Numbered from the stretch's first letter, positions 35,437 through 45,143 are shown. The stretch is DNA of 64,000 bases from Ilyomonas limi (GCF_005233845.1 NZ_SZQL01000007.1:204701-268700); one strand, 5' to 3'. Program-made: numbers and translations. The notes: generated by a model not told the origin, from the sequence alone.

Positions 35437-36828
35437 ATGCGTATTGTAAAACTGACGAAATATTTATGCTTATTATGGCTGCTTGGTATATCCATTGGCA
35501 GTCATGCACAAAAAAAATACGAACTCACGGTGCAGCAGGCAGTTGATATGGCTTTCAACAACCTGGCTGATGTAAAAAATGCGCAGCTTGACTACCGCAT
35601 TCAGGAAGAGCAAAACAAAGGTATTGAAGGACAGCTATACCCACAACTAAGCGGCAGCGCCGGTGTGCAATATTACATTCAAACGCCCAAAATTTTATTT
35701 CCCGATGCATCGCAGGCTGGTATTTATGATGTACTGATTAAAGAACATTTACTACCCGATGGCACACAAATACCAACACCCAAATTGCAGGCGCTTTCTT
35801 TTTATCAACCCTGGAACAGTACATTCGGCGCAACACTTTCGCAGTTGCTGTTTCAGCCCGATGTGTTTGTAGGCCTGCAGGCACGCAAAGCATCGCTGCA
35901 GTATGCACAATCCAATATTGAACAGGTAAAAGAACAGGTAAAGGATTCGGCCTACAAAAAGTATTATGCCATACTCGTTGCCGGTAAGCAATTGTATTTT
36001 TTAAATGAAAGCATTAAACGCTTAGAAAAACTGTACCATGATGACAGCGCCTTGTATGCAAACGGCTTTGCCGAAAAGCTGGATTTGGATAAAGTGCAGG
36101 TGCAATTGACCAACCTCAAAACAACTGCCAGCGTGGTGCAAACCGGTCTTACTTTATCGTATGCAGCGCTTAAGTTTTCGATAGGTGTTTCGCAACAAGA
36201 CACGGTTGTACTAAAAGATTCTTTAAGTATAGAAGAAGTAAAAAAAGACGTACTAAATGACAGTGTAAATTACAGTGACCGTCCTATTATCCGCACGCTT
36301 GATTACAGTAAAAAACTGAGCCAGCTGGATGTACGGCGATACAAACTGCAATACCTGCCTTCAGTAGCTGCACAAGCCAGCTATGCAATAAACAGTATGG
36401 GTAATAAATTTATTACCGATCCTACTACGGTTTGGCTCAAAACTTCTTACGTGGGCTTAAATGTGAGCATACCCATTTTTGATGGTTTTCAAAAACGCGC
36501 CAACATACGGCAGGCACAGCTGCGCCTTCAAAAACTAAATAATACCTACGAGCAGGTAAAACAGGGCATAGACCTCGAAGTGCTGGCAACCAAAGAATCC
36601 TTTACCAATTCATTGCTTCAGCTCGATATGCAGGAGCGCAACCGCGAGCTGGCGCAAAAAGTATATAATACTACCAAAATAAAATTTGAGCAAGGGCTTG
36701 GCAGTAGCTTCGAAGTATTGCAGGCCGATACAGAGTTTCAAACTGCTGAAGCTAATTATTTCAATGCTTTATACAACGCCATCGTAGCTAAAATCAGCTA
36801 TCAGAAAGCAATAGGTAAATTACCATAA
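35437..36828 (+). CDS. TolC-family outer-membrane efflux protein
   Basis: The outer-membrane channel of the efflux pump encoded here. I start at ATG 35437 (MRIVKLTKYLCLLWLLG...SHAQ), which gives a 463-residue protein with a Sec signal; an earlier in-frame start at 35356 lies inside tetR. Two TolC repeats are visible (LTVQQAVDMAFNNLADVKNAQLDYRI near the start and LNVSIPIFDGFQKRANIRQAQLRLQKL at about 335-360), each with the long helical hairpins of the family. Spacing of 7 bases from tetR and 38 to the adaptor gene supports one transcript. Confidence 0.9.
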   Translation: MRIVKLTKYLCLLWLLGISIGSHAQKKYELTVQQAVDMAFNNLADVKNAQLDYRIQEEQNKGIEGQLYPQLSGSAGVQYYIQTPKILFPDASQAGIYDVLIKEHLLPDGTQIPTPKLQALSFYQPWNSTFGATLSQLLFQPDVFVGLQARKASLQYAQSNIEQVKEQVKDSAYKKYYAILVAGKQLYFLNESIKRLEKLYHDDSALYANGFAEKLDLDKVQVQLTNLKTTASVVQTGLTLSYAALKFSIGVSQQDTVVLKDSLSIEEVKKDVLNDSVNYSDRPIIRTLDYSKKLSQLDVRRYKLQYLPSVAAQASYAINSMGNKFITDPTTVWLKTSYVGLNVSIPIFDGFQKRANIRQAQLRLQKLNNTYEQVKQGIDLEVLATKESFTNSLLQLDMQERNRELAQKVYNTTKIKFEQGLGSSFEVLQADTEFQTAEANYFNALYNAIVAKISYQKAIGKLP

Positions 36829-36866
36829 ACTAACCTTTTTAACCCATCACAAATAATAAATTAGAT

Positions 36867-38021
36867 ATGCACAAGATTATAACTATTGTAGCACTTTTTG
36901 CTGTTGTTTTATTGGCAGCATGCGGCAATAACGGAGACAATACGCTGCAGGGAAAGAAGAAAAAGCTGGAAGATTTAAAAGCGCAACAAATAAAACTAAA
37001 CGAAGACATCGCAAAGTTGCAGGCAGACATTGCAAAGCTTGATCCATCTGCTGCGCAGGAGGCAAAAGCTAAACTTGTTGCGATTACAACGGTACAGCCC
37101 GATACTTTTACGCACTACATAGACCTGCAAGGCAAAGTAGATGCGGAGAATATAGCTTATGTAACACCACAAAACCAGGGCGGGCAGGTGCAAGCCATTT
37201 ATGTAAAGCAAGGTGATTATGTAAAAAAGGGGCAATTGCTGATGAAGCTGAACAATGAGGCTGCCACTACACAGTTAGGCCCGTTGCAGGTGCAGTTGAA
37301 TAATGCCGAAGATATTCTCCGCCGCAGGCAAACACTGTGGCAGCAAGGCATTGGCACCGAAGTAGAACTTACCAATGCAAGAGCTACCGTAGAAGGCTTG
37401 CAAAAGCAAATTAATGCCATAAATGTGCAGCTTGGGCAGTACAATGTGTATGCGCCCATGAGTGGCGTTGCCGAAACAGTAAACATAAAAGTAGGCGAAA
37501 CCTTTAGCCCGCAAACCGCCACCATAGCAGGCATTCAGATTGTGAATATCAGCAATTTGAAAGTAACGGCTAATGTTCCGGAGAATTATTTAGGTCAGGT
37601 AAAAGAAGGCTCTAACATCCGCATTTCTTTCCCCGACATTAATAAAACAATCAACGCCAAAGTGTCGCTCACGGGTAAAGTAATTGATCCCAATTCCAGG
37701 TCGTTTTACATTGAAGCACACTTGCCTTCTGATAATAGTTTTCACCCTAATCAGATAGCAGTGGTGCAAATCCAGGATTATTCAAATAAGGGTGCGATAA
37801 CAGTACCAGTAAATACGTTGCAAACCGATGAGGAAGGGAAATTTGTGCTGGTAGCAGTAAACGAAAACGGCAAACTGATAGCCCGCAAGCGCACCGTAGC
37901 CATGGGAAAAATGTATGATGATACACTGGAAATCACCAGCGGTCTGCAACCCGGCGATCAGATTATCACGCAGGGTTATCAAGGCTTGTATGATGGACAG
38001 TTGATTACAACGAAGGCATGA
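36867..38021 (+). CDS. RND efflux periplasmic adaptor lipoprotein
   Basis: A 384-residue membrane-fusion protein bridging the RND pump and TolC. The lipobox LLAAC ends at Cys19. Right after it, residues 28-60 form a charged coiled coil (KKKKLEDLKAQQIKLNEDI) that sits before the lipoyl half-motif, an extra element relative to AcrA. Then follow AIYVKQGDYVKKGQLLMKLN (first lipoyl half), a helical hairpin, VYAPMSGVAETVNIKVGE (second half), the beta-barrel and the membrane-proximal domain (ITSGLQPGDQIITQGYQGL). Third gene of the operon. Confidence 0.92.
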   Translation: MHKIITIVALFAVVLLAACGNNGDNTLQGKKKKLEDLKAQQIKLNEDIAKLQADIAKLDPSAAQEAKAKLVAITTVQPDTFTHYIDLQGKVDAENIAYVTPQNQGGQVQAIYVKQGDYVKKGQLLMKLNNEAATTQLGPLQVQLNNAEDILRRRQTLWQQGIGTEVELTNARATVEGLQKQINAINVQLGQYNVYAPMSGVAETVNIKVGETFSPQTATIAGIQIVNISNLKVTANVPENYLGQVKEGSNIRISFPDINKTINAKVSLTGKVIDPNSRSFYIEAHLPSDNSFHPNQIAVVQIQDYSNKGAITVPVNTLQTDEEGKFVLVAVNENGKLIARKRTVAMGKMYDDTLEITSGLQPGDQIITQGYQGLYDGQLITTKA

Positions 38022-38138
38022 TAAGCCCAATGTATCATTCGCTCACTAAAACAGAACATTTGAGCATTTTATATTCTGTTCAGCAAGGTATGTAAGCTTT
38101 AAACTGATCAGTTAAAAATCATTAATACAACAGATTGT

Positions 38139-41100
38139 ATGAGCACCATAAAAAATATAGGTGAGAATTTTAAGCACTTCCGCCCAACCACATGGAGTGT
38201 CACCAACAAAACAGCCATTTACCTTATCATCGTTTTCTTAAGCCTGGTGGGTATTTATACGTTTGTGAGCACGCCCAAAGAGCAATTTCCCGATGTGGTG
38301 TTTCCTCAAATTTATGTGCAAACCATTTATGTGGGCAACTCGCCCAAAGACATGGAAAACCTGGTAACGCGCCCGATAGAAAAGCAAATTAAAGGCATTA
38401 CCGGTGCCAAAATTACCAAGTTTACCAGCACCTCGCAGCAGGATTATTCGGCTATTATTATAGAGTTTGATACTGATGTAAAAATTGAAATAGCCCTGCA
38501 AAAAGTAAAAGATGCGATAGACAAAGCCAAGCAGGATTTACCAACCGATTTGACGCAGGAACCTACAGCATTGGAAATCAGTGCAAGCGATTTTCCATCC
38601 ATGTATGTAAACATCAGCGGTAACTACGACCAGCAACATTTGAAGAAGTTTGCCGATGACATGCAGGACCGGCTGGAAGATTTAGCAGAAATCAACCGTG
38701 TAGATGAAGTAGGTGCACCCGAAAGAGAGTTTCAGATAAACGTAGATAACTATCGTATGCAAAGTGCGGGTATTACATTTAATGATATTGCCAATGCCGT
38801 TGCTTACGAAAACATGGATATTTCCGGCGGTCAGTTGGATGTGGGCGACATGAAACGCAACCTGCAATTAAAAGGTCAGTTTCACACAGCCGAAGACATC
38901 AGCACGGTGGTGGTACGCAATGGCAAAGGCGACCCCATTTACCTGAAAGATATTGCCACTATTAAAGACACGACCAAAGAGCGCGACAGCTATGCACGAC
39001 TGAATGGTAAAAACGTAATTACGCTCAACATCATTAAACGCAGCGGCGAAAACCTGATTGAAACATCGGAAAAAGTGCACCAGGCGGTAGAAGAAATGAA
39101 AGCTGGCTGGCCTAAAGATCTCTCGGTAACTGTAACCGGAGATTTAAGCACCAAAACAAAAACGTCTTTCAACGATTTAGTTAATTCTATTGTTATTGGC
39201 TTCATACTCGTATTAATCATTCTCATGTTTTTCATGGGGGTGGTGAATGCCTTTTTCGTAGCGCTTTCGGTACCGCTGAGTATGTTTGTGGCGTTTGTGT
39301 TTTTGCCTGCGGCGGAGCTCATTACCGGCAGTGCGGCTACGCTCAATTTTATTGTACTCTTTGCCTTACTTTTTGGTTTAGGCATTATTGTAGATGATGC
39401 CATTGTGGTAATAGAAAATACACACCGCATTTTTACGCAAGGCAAAGGGAAACTCAATCCAACCGTTTCGGCGCAAATGGCTGCCGGTGAAATATTTATA
39501 CCAGTGCTGGCAGGCACGCTTACCACGTTGGCGCCGTTCTTCCCGCTATTGTTTTGGCCAGGCATCATTGGTAAATTCATGATTTACCTGCCTACGATGC
39601 TCATCTTTACGCTCACCGCATCCCTGATTGTGGCGTTTATTATGAATCCGGTGTTTGCGGTTGACTTTATGAGCCATGCCGAAGGGGAGCATAAAGAAAA
39701 GCCGTCTGCTATCTTTAAAAAGAAAGCTTTTTGGGTGGCAGTTGGCATAGCTACCTTATTTGATGTGATTGGCTTTGCCGTTTCCAAAGACCTTGCACCG
39801 GAAGCAACCAACATGTGGTTTTTCTGGGGTAATTTAATATTCCTGATTGTGTTGCTGGTTATTCTTAACCGCTATGTATTGGATAAGGTTATTCATAATT
39901 TCCAGAACAAGGTATTGCCATGGATAATGGGGCACTACGAAAATGGACTGCGCTGGGCATTGAAAGGCTGGCGGCCGGTGTGGCTTTTTATCGGCACCGT
40001 TGTTTTGTTTTTCCTTTCGCTGTTCATCTTCATCGGCTCGGTTTCTTCGGGTCACAACCAGGTCGTTTTCTTTCCTTCTGCCGATCCCAACCAGGTATAT
40101 GTTTACCTGAAATTGCCGGTGGGCACCTCCGTTGAATATACAGACTCGCTCACCCGCCAGTTGGAAAACAAAGTATACAGTGTACTGGGCATGCAAAATG
40201 GCAGGCAAAACCCGGTGGTAGAAAGTGTAATTACCAACGTAGCCAAAGGTGCAGCAGACCCCATGAGCGGCGACCAAAGTACCCGCGGCGAACTGAGCCG
40301 GATACAGGTTTCTTTTGTAGATTTTGAAAAACGAAATGGGGTAAATACAACAGTATATTTAGATTCTATCCGTAAAGTGATCAAAGGTATTCCCGGTGCA
40401 GAAATTACGGTATCGCAGGAGCAAAACGGGCCGCCTACCGATCCGCCCGTTAACATAGAAGTGGCGAGCGAAGACTTTGATGATTTAATTAGAACAGCTT
40501 CTGCTTTAAAGAACTATCTCGATTCTATACAGGTGCCTGGTGTGGAAGAATTAAAGATGAATGTGGACCTCACCAATCCCGAAATTACACTTACCGTTGA
40601 CCGCCAGCGTGCGTTGATAGAAGGCGTTTCTTCGGCACAAATCGGGCAGGAAATACGTACTGCATTGTTTGGCCGCGAAGTGTCTAAAATAAAAGAAGGT
40701 AAAGACGAATACAAGATACAACTCCGCAACAACGAGTTGCAGCGCCACAACCTGGTTGAGTTACTGAACATGCCCATTTATTTCAGGGATATGGCAACTG
40801 GCGGTTTCAAAAGCATACCCATCAGCAATTTGGTAAAGGTAGACCTTACCAGTACGCTGGGCAGTGTAAAACGTAAAAATCAGAAGCGACAAATAGCACT
40901 TGTTTCCAACGTACTGAGTGGTTATACGCCTCCGGGTGTTAATCAGGTGATAGCGCAACATTTAGCTAACTTTAAAGAAAAGCCGGATGATGTAACCATT
41001 AAGCAAACCGGGGAAGGCGAGCAACAGGCCGAAACCGTTTCGTTCCTTGGTAAAGCGTTCTTAATTGCTTTCGGTTTGATTCTGTTTGTATTGGTATTGC

Positions 41101-41768
41101 AATTCAATTCTATCAGCAAATCGGTAATCATTTTATCCGAAATTATCTTTAGTATCATTGGTGTGTTCATCGGCTACGTGCTTACCGGTATGACGGTTTC
41201 GGGCATCATGACAAGCCTTGGTATTGTAGGTTTGGCAGGTATTGTTATTAAAAATGGCATCCTTGTGATTGAGTTTACCGAAGAGCTGCGTGCACGTGGT
41301 TTACGCACACGCGAAGCGGCGATACAAGCCGGCAAAACGCGTATTGTTCCGGTGTTGCTCACTGCACTGGCAGTTATCTTAGGCTTGATACCATTAGCCA
41401 TTGGGTTCAACATCAACTTTATCTCTATGTTCTCCGAACTCAACCCGCATATTTTCCTTGGTGGTGATAATGCGGCCTTCTGGAAGCCATTGTCGTGGAC
41501 AATCATTTTCGGGGTAATGTTTGCCTTTTTTATGACGCTCTTTATTGTGCCCAGTATGTATCTTATTTCCGAGCGCCTCAAACGCCCGATGCGCCAGATG
41601 TATGGTGGCAAATGGATTTCTTTCATGGGCATTCCGCCGCTTACCATTATATTCCTGCTGCTCTTAGTGCCTGCAACGCTTATCAGGCATAGCATACAGG
41701 TAAGCCGGCGTAAAATGCGGCTTTCACCCAAAACTACGAATGAAGCGTTTTATGGTAGTTGGTTTTAG
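38139..41768 (+). CDS. RND-family efflux pump, inner-membrane subunit
   Basis: A 1209-residue proton-driven exporter of the AcrB/HAE superfamily. The first helix (IYLIIVFLSLVGIYTFVS) is followed by the porter domain, then FALLFGLGIIVDDAIVVIENTHRI, whose Asp pair forms the proton relay of helix 4. GIVGLAGIVIKNGILVIEF is the matching half in helix 10. It is longer than AcrB. A stretch at about 511-585 adds two probable membrane helices between the two halves (FWVAVGIATLFDVIGFAV, NMWFFWGNLIFLIVLLVIL), and a further helix is at about 1164-1183. The cargo is not predictable. Last gene of the operon, closed by the terminator at 41801. Confidence 0.92.
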   Translation: MSTIKNIGENFKHFRPTTWSVTNKTAIYLIIVFLSLVGIYTFVSTPKEQFPDVVFPQIYVQTIYVGNSPKDMENLVTRPIEKQIKGITGAKITKFTSTSQQDYSAIIIEFDTDVKIEIALQKVKDAIDKAKQDLPTDLTQEPTALEISASDFPSMYVNISGNYDQQHLKKFADDMQDRLEDLAEINRVDEVGAPEREFQINVDNYRMQSAGITFNDIANAVAYENMDISGGQLDVGDMKRNLQLKGQFHTAEDISTVVVRNGKGDPIYLKDIATIKDTTKERDSYARLNGKNVITLNIIKRSGENLIETSEKVHQAVEEMKAGWPKDLSVTVTGDLSTKTKTSFNDLVNSIVIGFILVLIILMFFMGVVNAFFVALSVPLSMFVAFVFLPAAELITGSAATLNFIVLFALLFGLGIIVDDAIVVIENTHRIFTQGKGKLNPTVSAQMAAGEIFIPVLAGTLTTLAPFFPLLFWPGIIGKFMIYLPTMLIFTLTASLIVAFIMNPVFAVDFMSHAEGEHKEKPSAIFKKKAFWVAVGIATLFDVIGFAVSKDLAPEATNMWFFWGNLIFLIVLLVILNRYVLDKVIHNFQNKVLPWIMGHYENGLRWALKGWRPVWLFIGTVVLFFLSLFIFIGSVSSGHNQVVFFPSADPNQVYVYLKLPVGTSVEYTDSLTRQLENKVYSVLGMQNGRQNPVVESVITNVAKGAADPMSGDQSTRGELSRIQVSFVDFEKRNGVNTTVYLDSIRKVIKGIPGAEITVSQEQNGPPTDPPVNIEVASEDFDDLIRTASALKNYLDSIQVPGVEELKMNVDLTNPEITLTVDRQRALIEGVSSAQIGQEIRTALFGREVSKIKEGKDEYKIQLRNNELQRHNLVELLNMPIYFRDMATGGFKSIPISNLVKVDLTSTLGSVKRKNQKRQIALVSNVLSGYTPPGVNQVIAQHLANFKEKPDDVTIKQTGEGEQQAETVSFLGKAFLIAFGLILFVLVLQFNSISKSVIILSEIIFSIIGVFIGYVLTGMTVSGIMTSLGIVGLAGIVIKNGILVIEFTEELRARGLRTREAAIQAGKTRIVPVLLTALAVILGLIPLAIGFNINFISMFSELNPHIFLGGDNAAFWKPLSWTIIFGVMFAFFMTLFIVPSMYLISERLKRPMRQMYGGKWISFMGIPPLTIIFLLLLVPATLIRHSIQVSRRKMRLSPKTTNEAFYGSWF

Positions 41769-41800
41769 CCTCACTCCTATTCTTCTTAATAGGAAGAATA

Positions 41801-41840
41801 TAATAAAAGCGGTAGTGCAATTACACTACCGCTTTTATTA
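41801..41840 (+). terminator. Terminator of the efflux operon
   Basis: Seventeen-base perfect stem (TAATAAAAGCGGTAGTG and its complement) around a CAATTA loop; symmetric, so it may also serve the leftward gene at 41889. Confidence 0.85.
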
Positions 41841-41888
41841 TATTTATATCAAATTCAATTACTCATCAACTTTAAATTTTACGTTTGT

Positions 41889-42170
41889 TTACGCATCTTT
41901 CTTTCGCAACAACTCTGAAACACTATAAGTAATCGGAAAGGGTATAGAAAAGAAAAGCAAAACCGCTAATCCATTAGAATAAAATTTATAAAGCAGATTT
42001 GCCAACGCATAATAGACAATACAGGTAATACAAAAACTGGTAATGATAATCAATAATTTATTCTTTAAAGAAAGAACATAATTACGGTTGAAAAACCGCG
42101 TTAAAAACACTACAATAATAATCCATAATACAATGGTGATAAACAAGTTAGTTGTTGATGCAGTATTCAT
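41889..42170 (-). CDS. Small membrane protein of unknown function
   Basis: A 93-residue protein with three probable membrane helices: about 8-24 (LFITIVLWIIIVVFLT), 37-57 (KLLIIITSFCITCIVYYALA) and 66-84 (GLAVLLFFSIPFPITYSV), with Arg/Lys-rich loops and a short basic tail (LLRKKDA). I do not recognise it. It is convergent with the RND gene, with which it shares the symmetric terminator, and divergent from the heptose-kinase-like gene. Coding potential is supported by the helix pattern, not by homology. Confidence 0.55.
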   Translation of the reverse strand: MNTASTTNLFITIVLWIIIVVFLTRFFNRNYVLSLKNKLLIIITSFCITCIVYYALANLLYKFYSNGLAVLLFFSIPFPITYSVSELLRKKDA

Positions 42171-42271
42171 GAAGCGTTCAGTATAGTACGTAAAAATAGC
42201 GGTTAAGAATCATACCGGCAATCGCCCCGCCTGTTTTTAATGGCAGTTTCGCCCTTCCATTTTCAAATCGC

Positions 42272-42279
42272 TATATTTG
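42272..42279 (+). promoter_or_regulatory. Predicted -7 element upstream of the PfkB gene
   Basis: TATATTTG fits TAnnTTTG, 35 bases before the start codon at 42314. The upstream element is weak (TTTC at 42247-42250, 21 bases away). Confidence 0.4.
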
Positions 42280-42313
42280 GCTTACCATTTTTCATTTGTA
42301 TAAAACCACGCCA

Positions 42314-43330
42314 ATGATAGAGCGCGAAGAAGCAACGATTCAGAATTTTGAAAAGCTGTTTGCCGATATAGAAAACCTGCGCGTAGCCGTTATTGGCGAT
42401 GTAATACTTGACACTTACTGGTGGGGCGCGGTAGAACGTATATCACCCGAAGCGCCAGTGCCCGTTGTATCACTGCAAAAAAAAGAACACCGTATTGGTG
42501 GTGCGGGTAATGTGGCGCTCAATACCGTTTCGCTCGGCGCCGAAACAACGTTGTTTAGCATTGTAGGGGAAGATGAAGATGCAGAACTGCTCGTGAGCAT
42601 GCTACAGGAAGAACATATTGATACTAAGTATATTATGCGTAGCAGCAAACGCATTACCACCAACAAAATACGCGTATTGGGGCACAACCATCAAATGATG
42701 CGTATAGATGCTGAAGTTACAAATGATATTTCTAAAGAGGAGGAGGAAGAATTGTTGAGTTCCTTTGAAAGTTTTGTAAAACGGTACGAGCCGGCAGTAA
42801 TTATATTTGAAGACTACAACAAAGGCGTGCTTACCGAAAGCCTCATTGCGTCCATTATGAACATTTGCAAAGAGCATAAAATTATAACGGCTGCCGACCC
42901 GAAGCATAAAAACTTCTTTGCTTATAAAGGTGCTACTATTTTCAAGCCCGACTTAAAAGAAGCCCTGGAACACTCGTCTGCTCTAATGAGTAATGACGCT
43001 ATTGAAGAACACCTGCAGCAATTGCATATACAATTGCACGAGCAGTTGCAACATAAAATTTCACTCATTACATTACCTTCTTTTAAATTATTTTTTCAAA
43101 AGGGCAGTTATGCTAAAACCATTGCATCGCACACACAAAATATTGCAGACGTAAGCGGCTGCGAAGACACTATTATTGCAGTAGCTGCGCTAGTGTACAC
43201 AGCCGAAAAAAATATGCTGCTGGCAGCTTCATTAGCAAGTCTTGCTGCGGGTGTTGTATGTGCACATGTTGGTACAGTTGCCATTAATAAACAGCAGTTG
43301 CTGGCTGAATGTAGAAAATCGTTGAACTGA
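42314..43330 (+). CDS. Heptose-7-phosphate kinase-like PfkB protein
   Basis: A 338-residue PfkB-family protein closest to the kinase half of HldE (RfaE1), which phosphorylates D-glycero-D-manno-heptose 7-phosphate. The N-terminal half is normal: VIGDVILDTYWWGAVERISPEAP and GGAGNVALN, then EDYNKGVLT. In the C-terminal half the PfkB signature, usually GAGDT, reads Gly282-Cys283-Glu284-Asp285 (DVSGCEDTI), and the preceding TLSE.G block is replaced by TLPSFKL. The catalytic Asp remains but the anion hole is changed. It may have altered or lost activity. I start at ATG 42314; an earlier TTG at 42296 is less likely. Confidence 0.78.
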   Translation: MIEREEATIQNFEKLFADIENLRVAVIGDVILDTYWWGAVERISPEAPVPVVSLQKKEHRIGGAGNVALNTVSLGAETTLFSIVGEDEDAELLVSMLQEEHIDTKYIMRSSKRITTNKIRVLGHNHQMMRIDAEVTNDISKEEEEELLSSFESFVKRYEPAVIIFEDYNKGVLTESLIASIMNICKEHKIITAADPKHKNFFAYKGATIFKPDLKEALEHSSALMSNDAIEEHLQQLHIQLHEQLQHKISLITLPSFKLFFQKGSYAKTIASHTQNIADVSGCEDTIIAVAALVYTAEKNMLLAASLASLAAGVVCAHVGTVAINKQQLLAECRKSLN

Positions 43331-43368
43331 TTATATAGTTATCCTATCGCAAATACTCGAAAAAGAGC

Positions 43369-44316
43369 ATGAATACAATCACATTGGTAATACATGGCGG
43401 TGCCGGAACGATAGTAAAGGAGGATATGACACCCGAGCTGGAAGCCGCTTACCAGGCGGGACTAAAAGATGCTTTAAGTGCCGGTTTTGCCGTATTGGAA
43501 GAAGGTGGTTCTGCCGTAAATGCTATTAAGGCAGCAATTGTAGTTATGGAAGATAACGTGTTGTTTAACGCAGGCAGAGGCTCGGTTTTTACAAAGAAAG
43601 GTTTACAGGAAATGGATGCAGCTATTATGGATGGCAGCACGCTGGAAGCAGGTGCAGTTACCGGTGTACGGAACGTGCGCAACCCGATTGAACTGGCAAT
43701 GGAAGTAATGCGTAACAGCAATCATGTTTTTTTGAGTGGCAAAGGCGCCTCCGATTTTGCCATTAAACAGGGCATTAAGCTGGAGCCGGACGAATACTTT
43801 TTTTCACAGTTCCGATACGACCAATGGAAGGCCATCCGCGATTCTGATAATTACTCGCTCGACCATACGCACCAGCGCATGGAAGAACTGATGCGCGATA
43901 AAAAGTTTGGCACTGTAGGCGCTACTGCCTGCGATGCACAGGGCAATATTGCCGCTGCCACCTCTACTGGCGGCATGACGAATAAAAAATACGGACGTAT
44001 TGGCGATAGTCCCATTATTGGTTGTGGCACCTATGCAAATAACGCTACCTGCGCTATCAGTTGCACCGGTCATGGCGAAATGTTCATCCGCAGCGTAGCC
44101 GCTTATGATGTGAGCTGCCTTATGGAATACAAAGGCTTTACCCTGCAGCAAGCAATGGATAAAGTGGTAAATGAAAAACTGATAAAACTACAAGGCGAAG
44201 GCGGCATGATAGGCGTAGATGCAAAAGGCAATGCTGCCATGGTATTCAACAGTGCCGGCATGTACCGCGCTGCTAAGAATAATAAAGATTTGTTTGAAGT
44301 GGCGTTGTACAGGTAA
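43369..44316 (+). CDS. Isoaspartyl peptidase / L-asparaginase (Ntn hydrolase)
   Basis: A 315-residue precursor of the IaaA type: it cuts isoaspartyl dipeptides and L-asparagine after splitting itself into two chains. The nucleophile is Thr182 in KFGTVGATACD, where autocleavage occurs. Other family blocks are VIHGGAG at the start, NAGRGSVFTKKGLQEMDAAIMDG, STGGMTNKKYGRIGDSPI and CTGHGEMFIR. No signal peptide, so cytoplasmic. It lies 38 bases after the PfkB gene, so the two may be co-transcribed without an obvious functional link. Confidence 0.93.
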   Translation: MNTITLVIHGGAGTIVKEDMTPELEAAYQAGLKDALSAGFAVLEEGGSAVNAIKAAIVVMEDNVLFNAGRGSVFTKKGLQEMDAAIMDGSTLEAGAVTGVRNVRNPIELAMEVMRNSNHVFLSGKGASDFAIKQGIKLEPDEYFFSQFRYDQWKAIRDSDNYSLDHTHQRMEELMRDKKFGTVGATACDAQGNIAAATSTGGMTNKKYGRIGDSPIIGCGTYANNATCAISCTGHGEMFIRSVAAYDVSCLMEYKGFTLQQAMDKVVNEKLIKLQGEGGMIGVDAKGNAAMVFNSAGMYRAAKNNKDLFEVALYR

Positions 44317-44339
44317 AACACCCATGCTTGTAGTTTTTA

Positions 44340-44546
44340 TTATGCCACTCTTTGGCTGCGGCCAATAGCAAAGTAGAGGATAACGCCTAAAAGTGGTAGA
44401 AATAAAACAACTAAAAGCCAAACAATTTTGTTAGTACTTTCACGAAAACTACTTTTTACTATATCAAGTATTGCCCATATAGAAAGTATAAAGGGAACTA
44501 AAACAATAGTAACTAATAGCAGTTCCTGAAATCCAGGATTTCCCAT
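44340..44546 (-). CDS. PLDc_N-domain small membrane protein
   Basis: A 68-residue protein with two membrane helices (about 9-28 and 41-60) and the pattern IWAILDIVKSSF...NKIVWLLVVLFLPLLGVILYFAIGR, which is the phospholipase-D-nuclease N-terminal (PLDc_N) domain. Such stand-alone proteins are common in Bacteroidota and have no catalytic part; function unknown. It is convergent with the asparaginase gene. Confidence 0.8.
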   Translation of the reverse strand: MGNPGFQELLLVTIVLVPFILSIWAILDIVKSSFRESTNKIVWLLVVLFLPLLGVILYFAIGRSQRVA

Positions 44547-44651
44547 AATGGTTTATTTTTAAAGGTATATTGTTCTGCTAATATTACAGTTTTATACAGA
44601 ATATTGAAGTAAATGCTTTAATAAAGATACTTGCACCTTGTATATTCTCCC

Positions 44652-45143
44652 TTACGATTTCATATTAATAAACTGCAGCGGCAAATGCAGATTAGACGCC
44701 TTTAGCTTTGCAATCACCTCCTGTAAATCGTCTATTTTTTTGCCGGTTACACGCACAACATCATCCATTATTTGCGCTTGTACTTTAAGGCTGGCGTCTT
44801 TTATAATTTTTACAACCTTTTTTGCATCATCCTGCTTCAGTCCATTGGTTACGGGCACTTCTTTTTTTACTACTTTACCGCTTGGATACGCATCTTTATC
44901 AAAGTTAAAAGCAGCAGCATCAATACCTTGCTTCATCGCGCGGCTGATGAGCACATCTATTACCTGCTTCATCTTCATATCGCTTTCCACTTCGAGGTGC
45001 ACGATATAATCTTTTTTGTTTAAATCAATCACCACCGGCGAATCTTTAAAGTCGAAACGGTTGCTGATTTCTTTTTTTACCGTATTAATAGCGTTGTCCA
45101 ACGTTTGCAAATCCACTTTGCTGGCAATATCAAAAGAAGGCAT
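44652..45143 (-). CDS. YajQ-family nucleotide-binding protein
   Basis: A 163-residue protein of the YajQ (UPF0234) family, some of whose members bind cyclic di-GMP or other nucleotides and influence transcription. The sequence runs through the family pattern: MPSFDIASKVDLQTLDNAIN, then RFDFKDSPVVIDL, then DAYPSGKVVKKEVPVTNGL, and the C-terminal VRVTGKKIDDLQEVIA and PLQFINMK. Two alpha/beta halves, full length. Single gene; no clear operon partner. Confidence 0.92.
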   Translation of the reverse strand: MPSFDIASKVDLQTLDNAINTVKKEISNRFDFKDSPVVIDLNKKDYIVHLEVESDMKMKQVIDVLISRAMKQGIDAAAFNFDKDAYPSGKVVKKEVPVTNGLKQDDAKKVVKIIKDASLKVQAQIMDDVVRVTGKKIDDLQEVIAKLKASNLHLPLQFINMKS

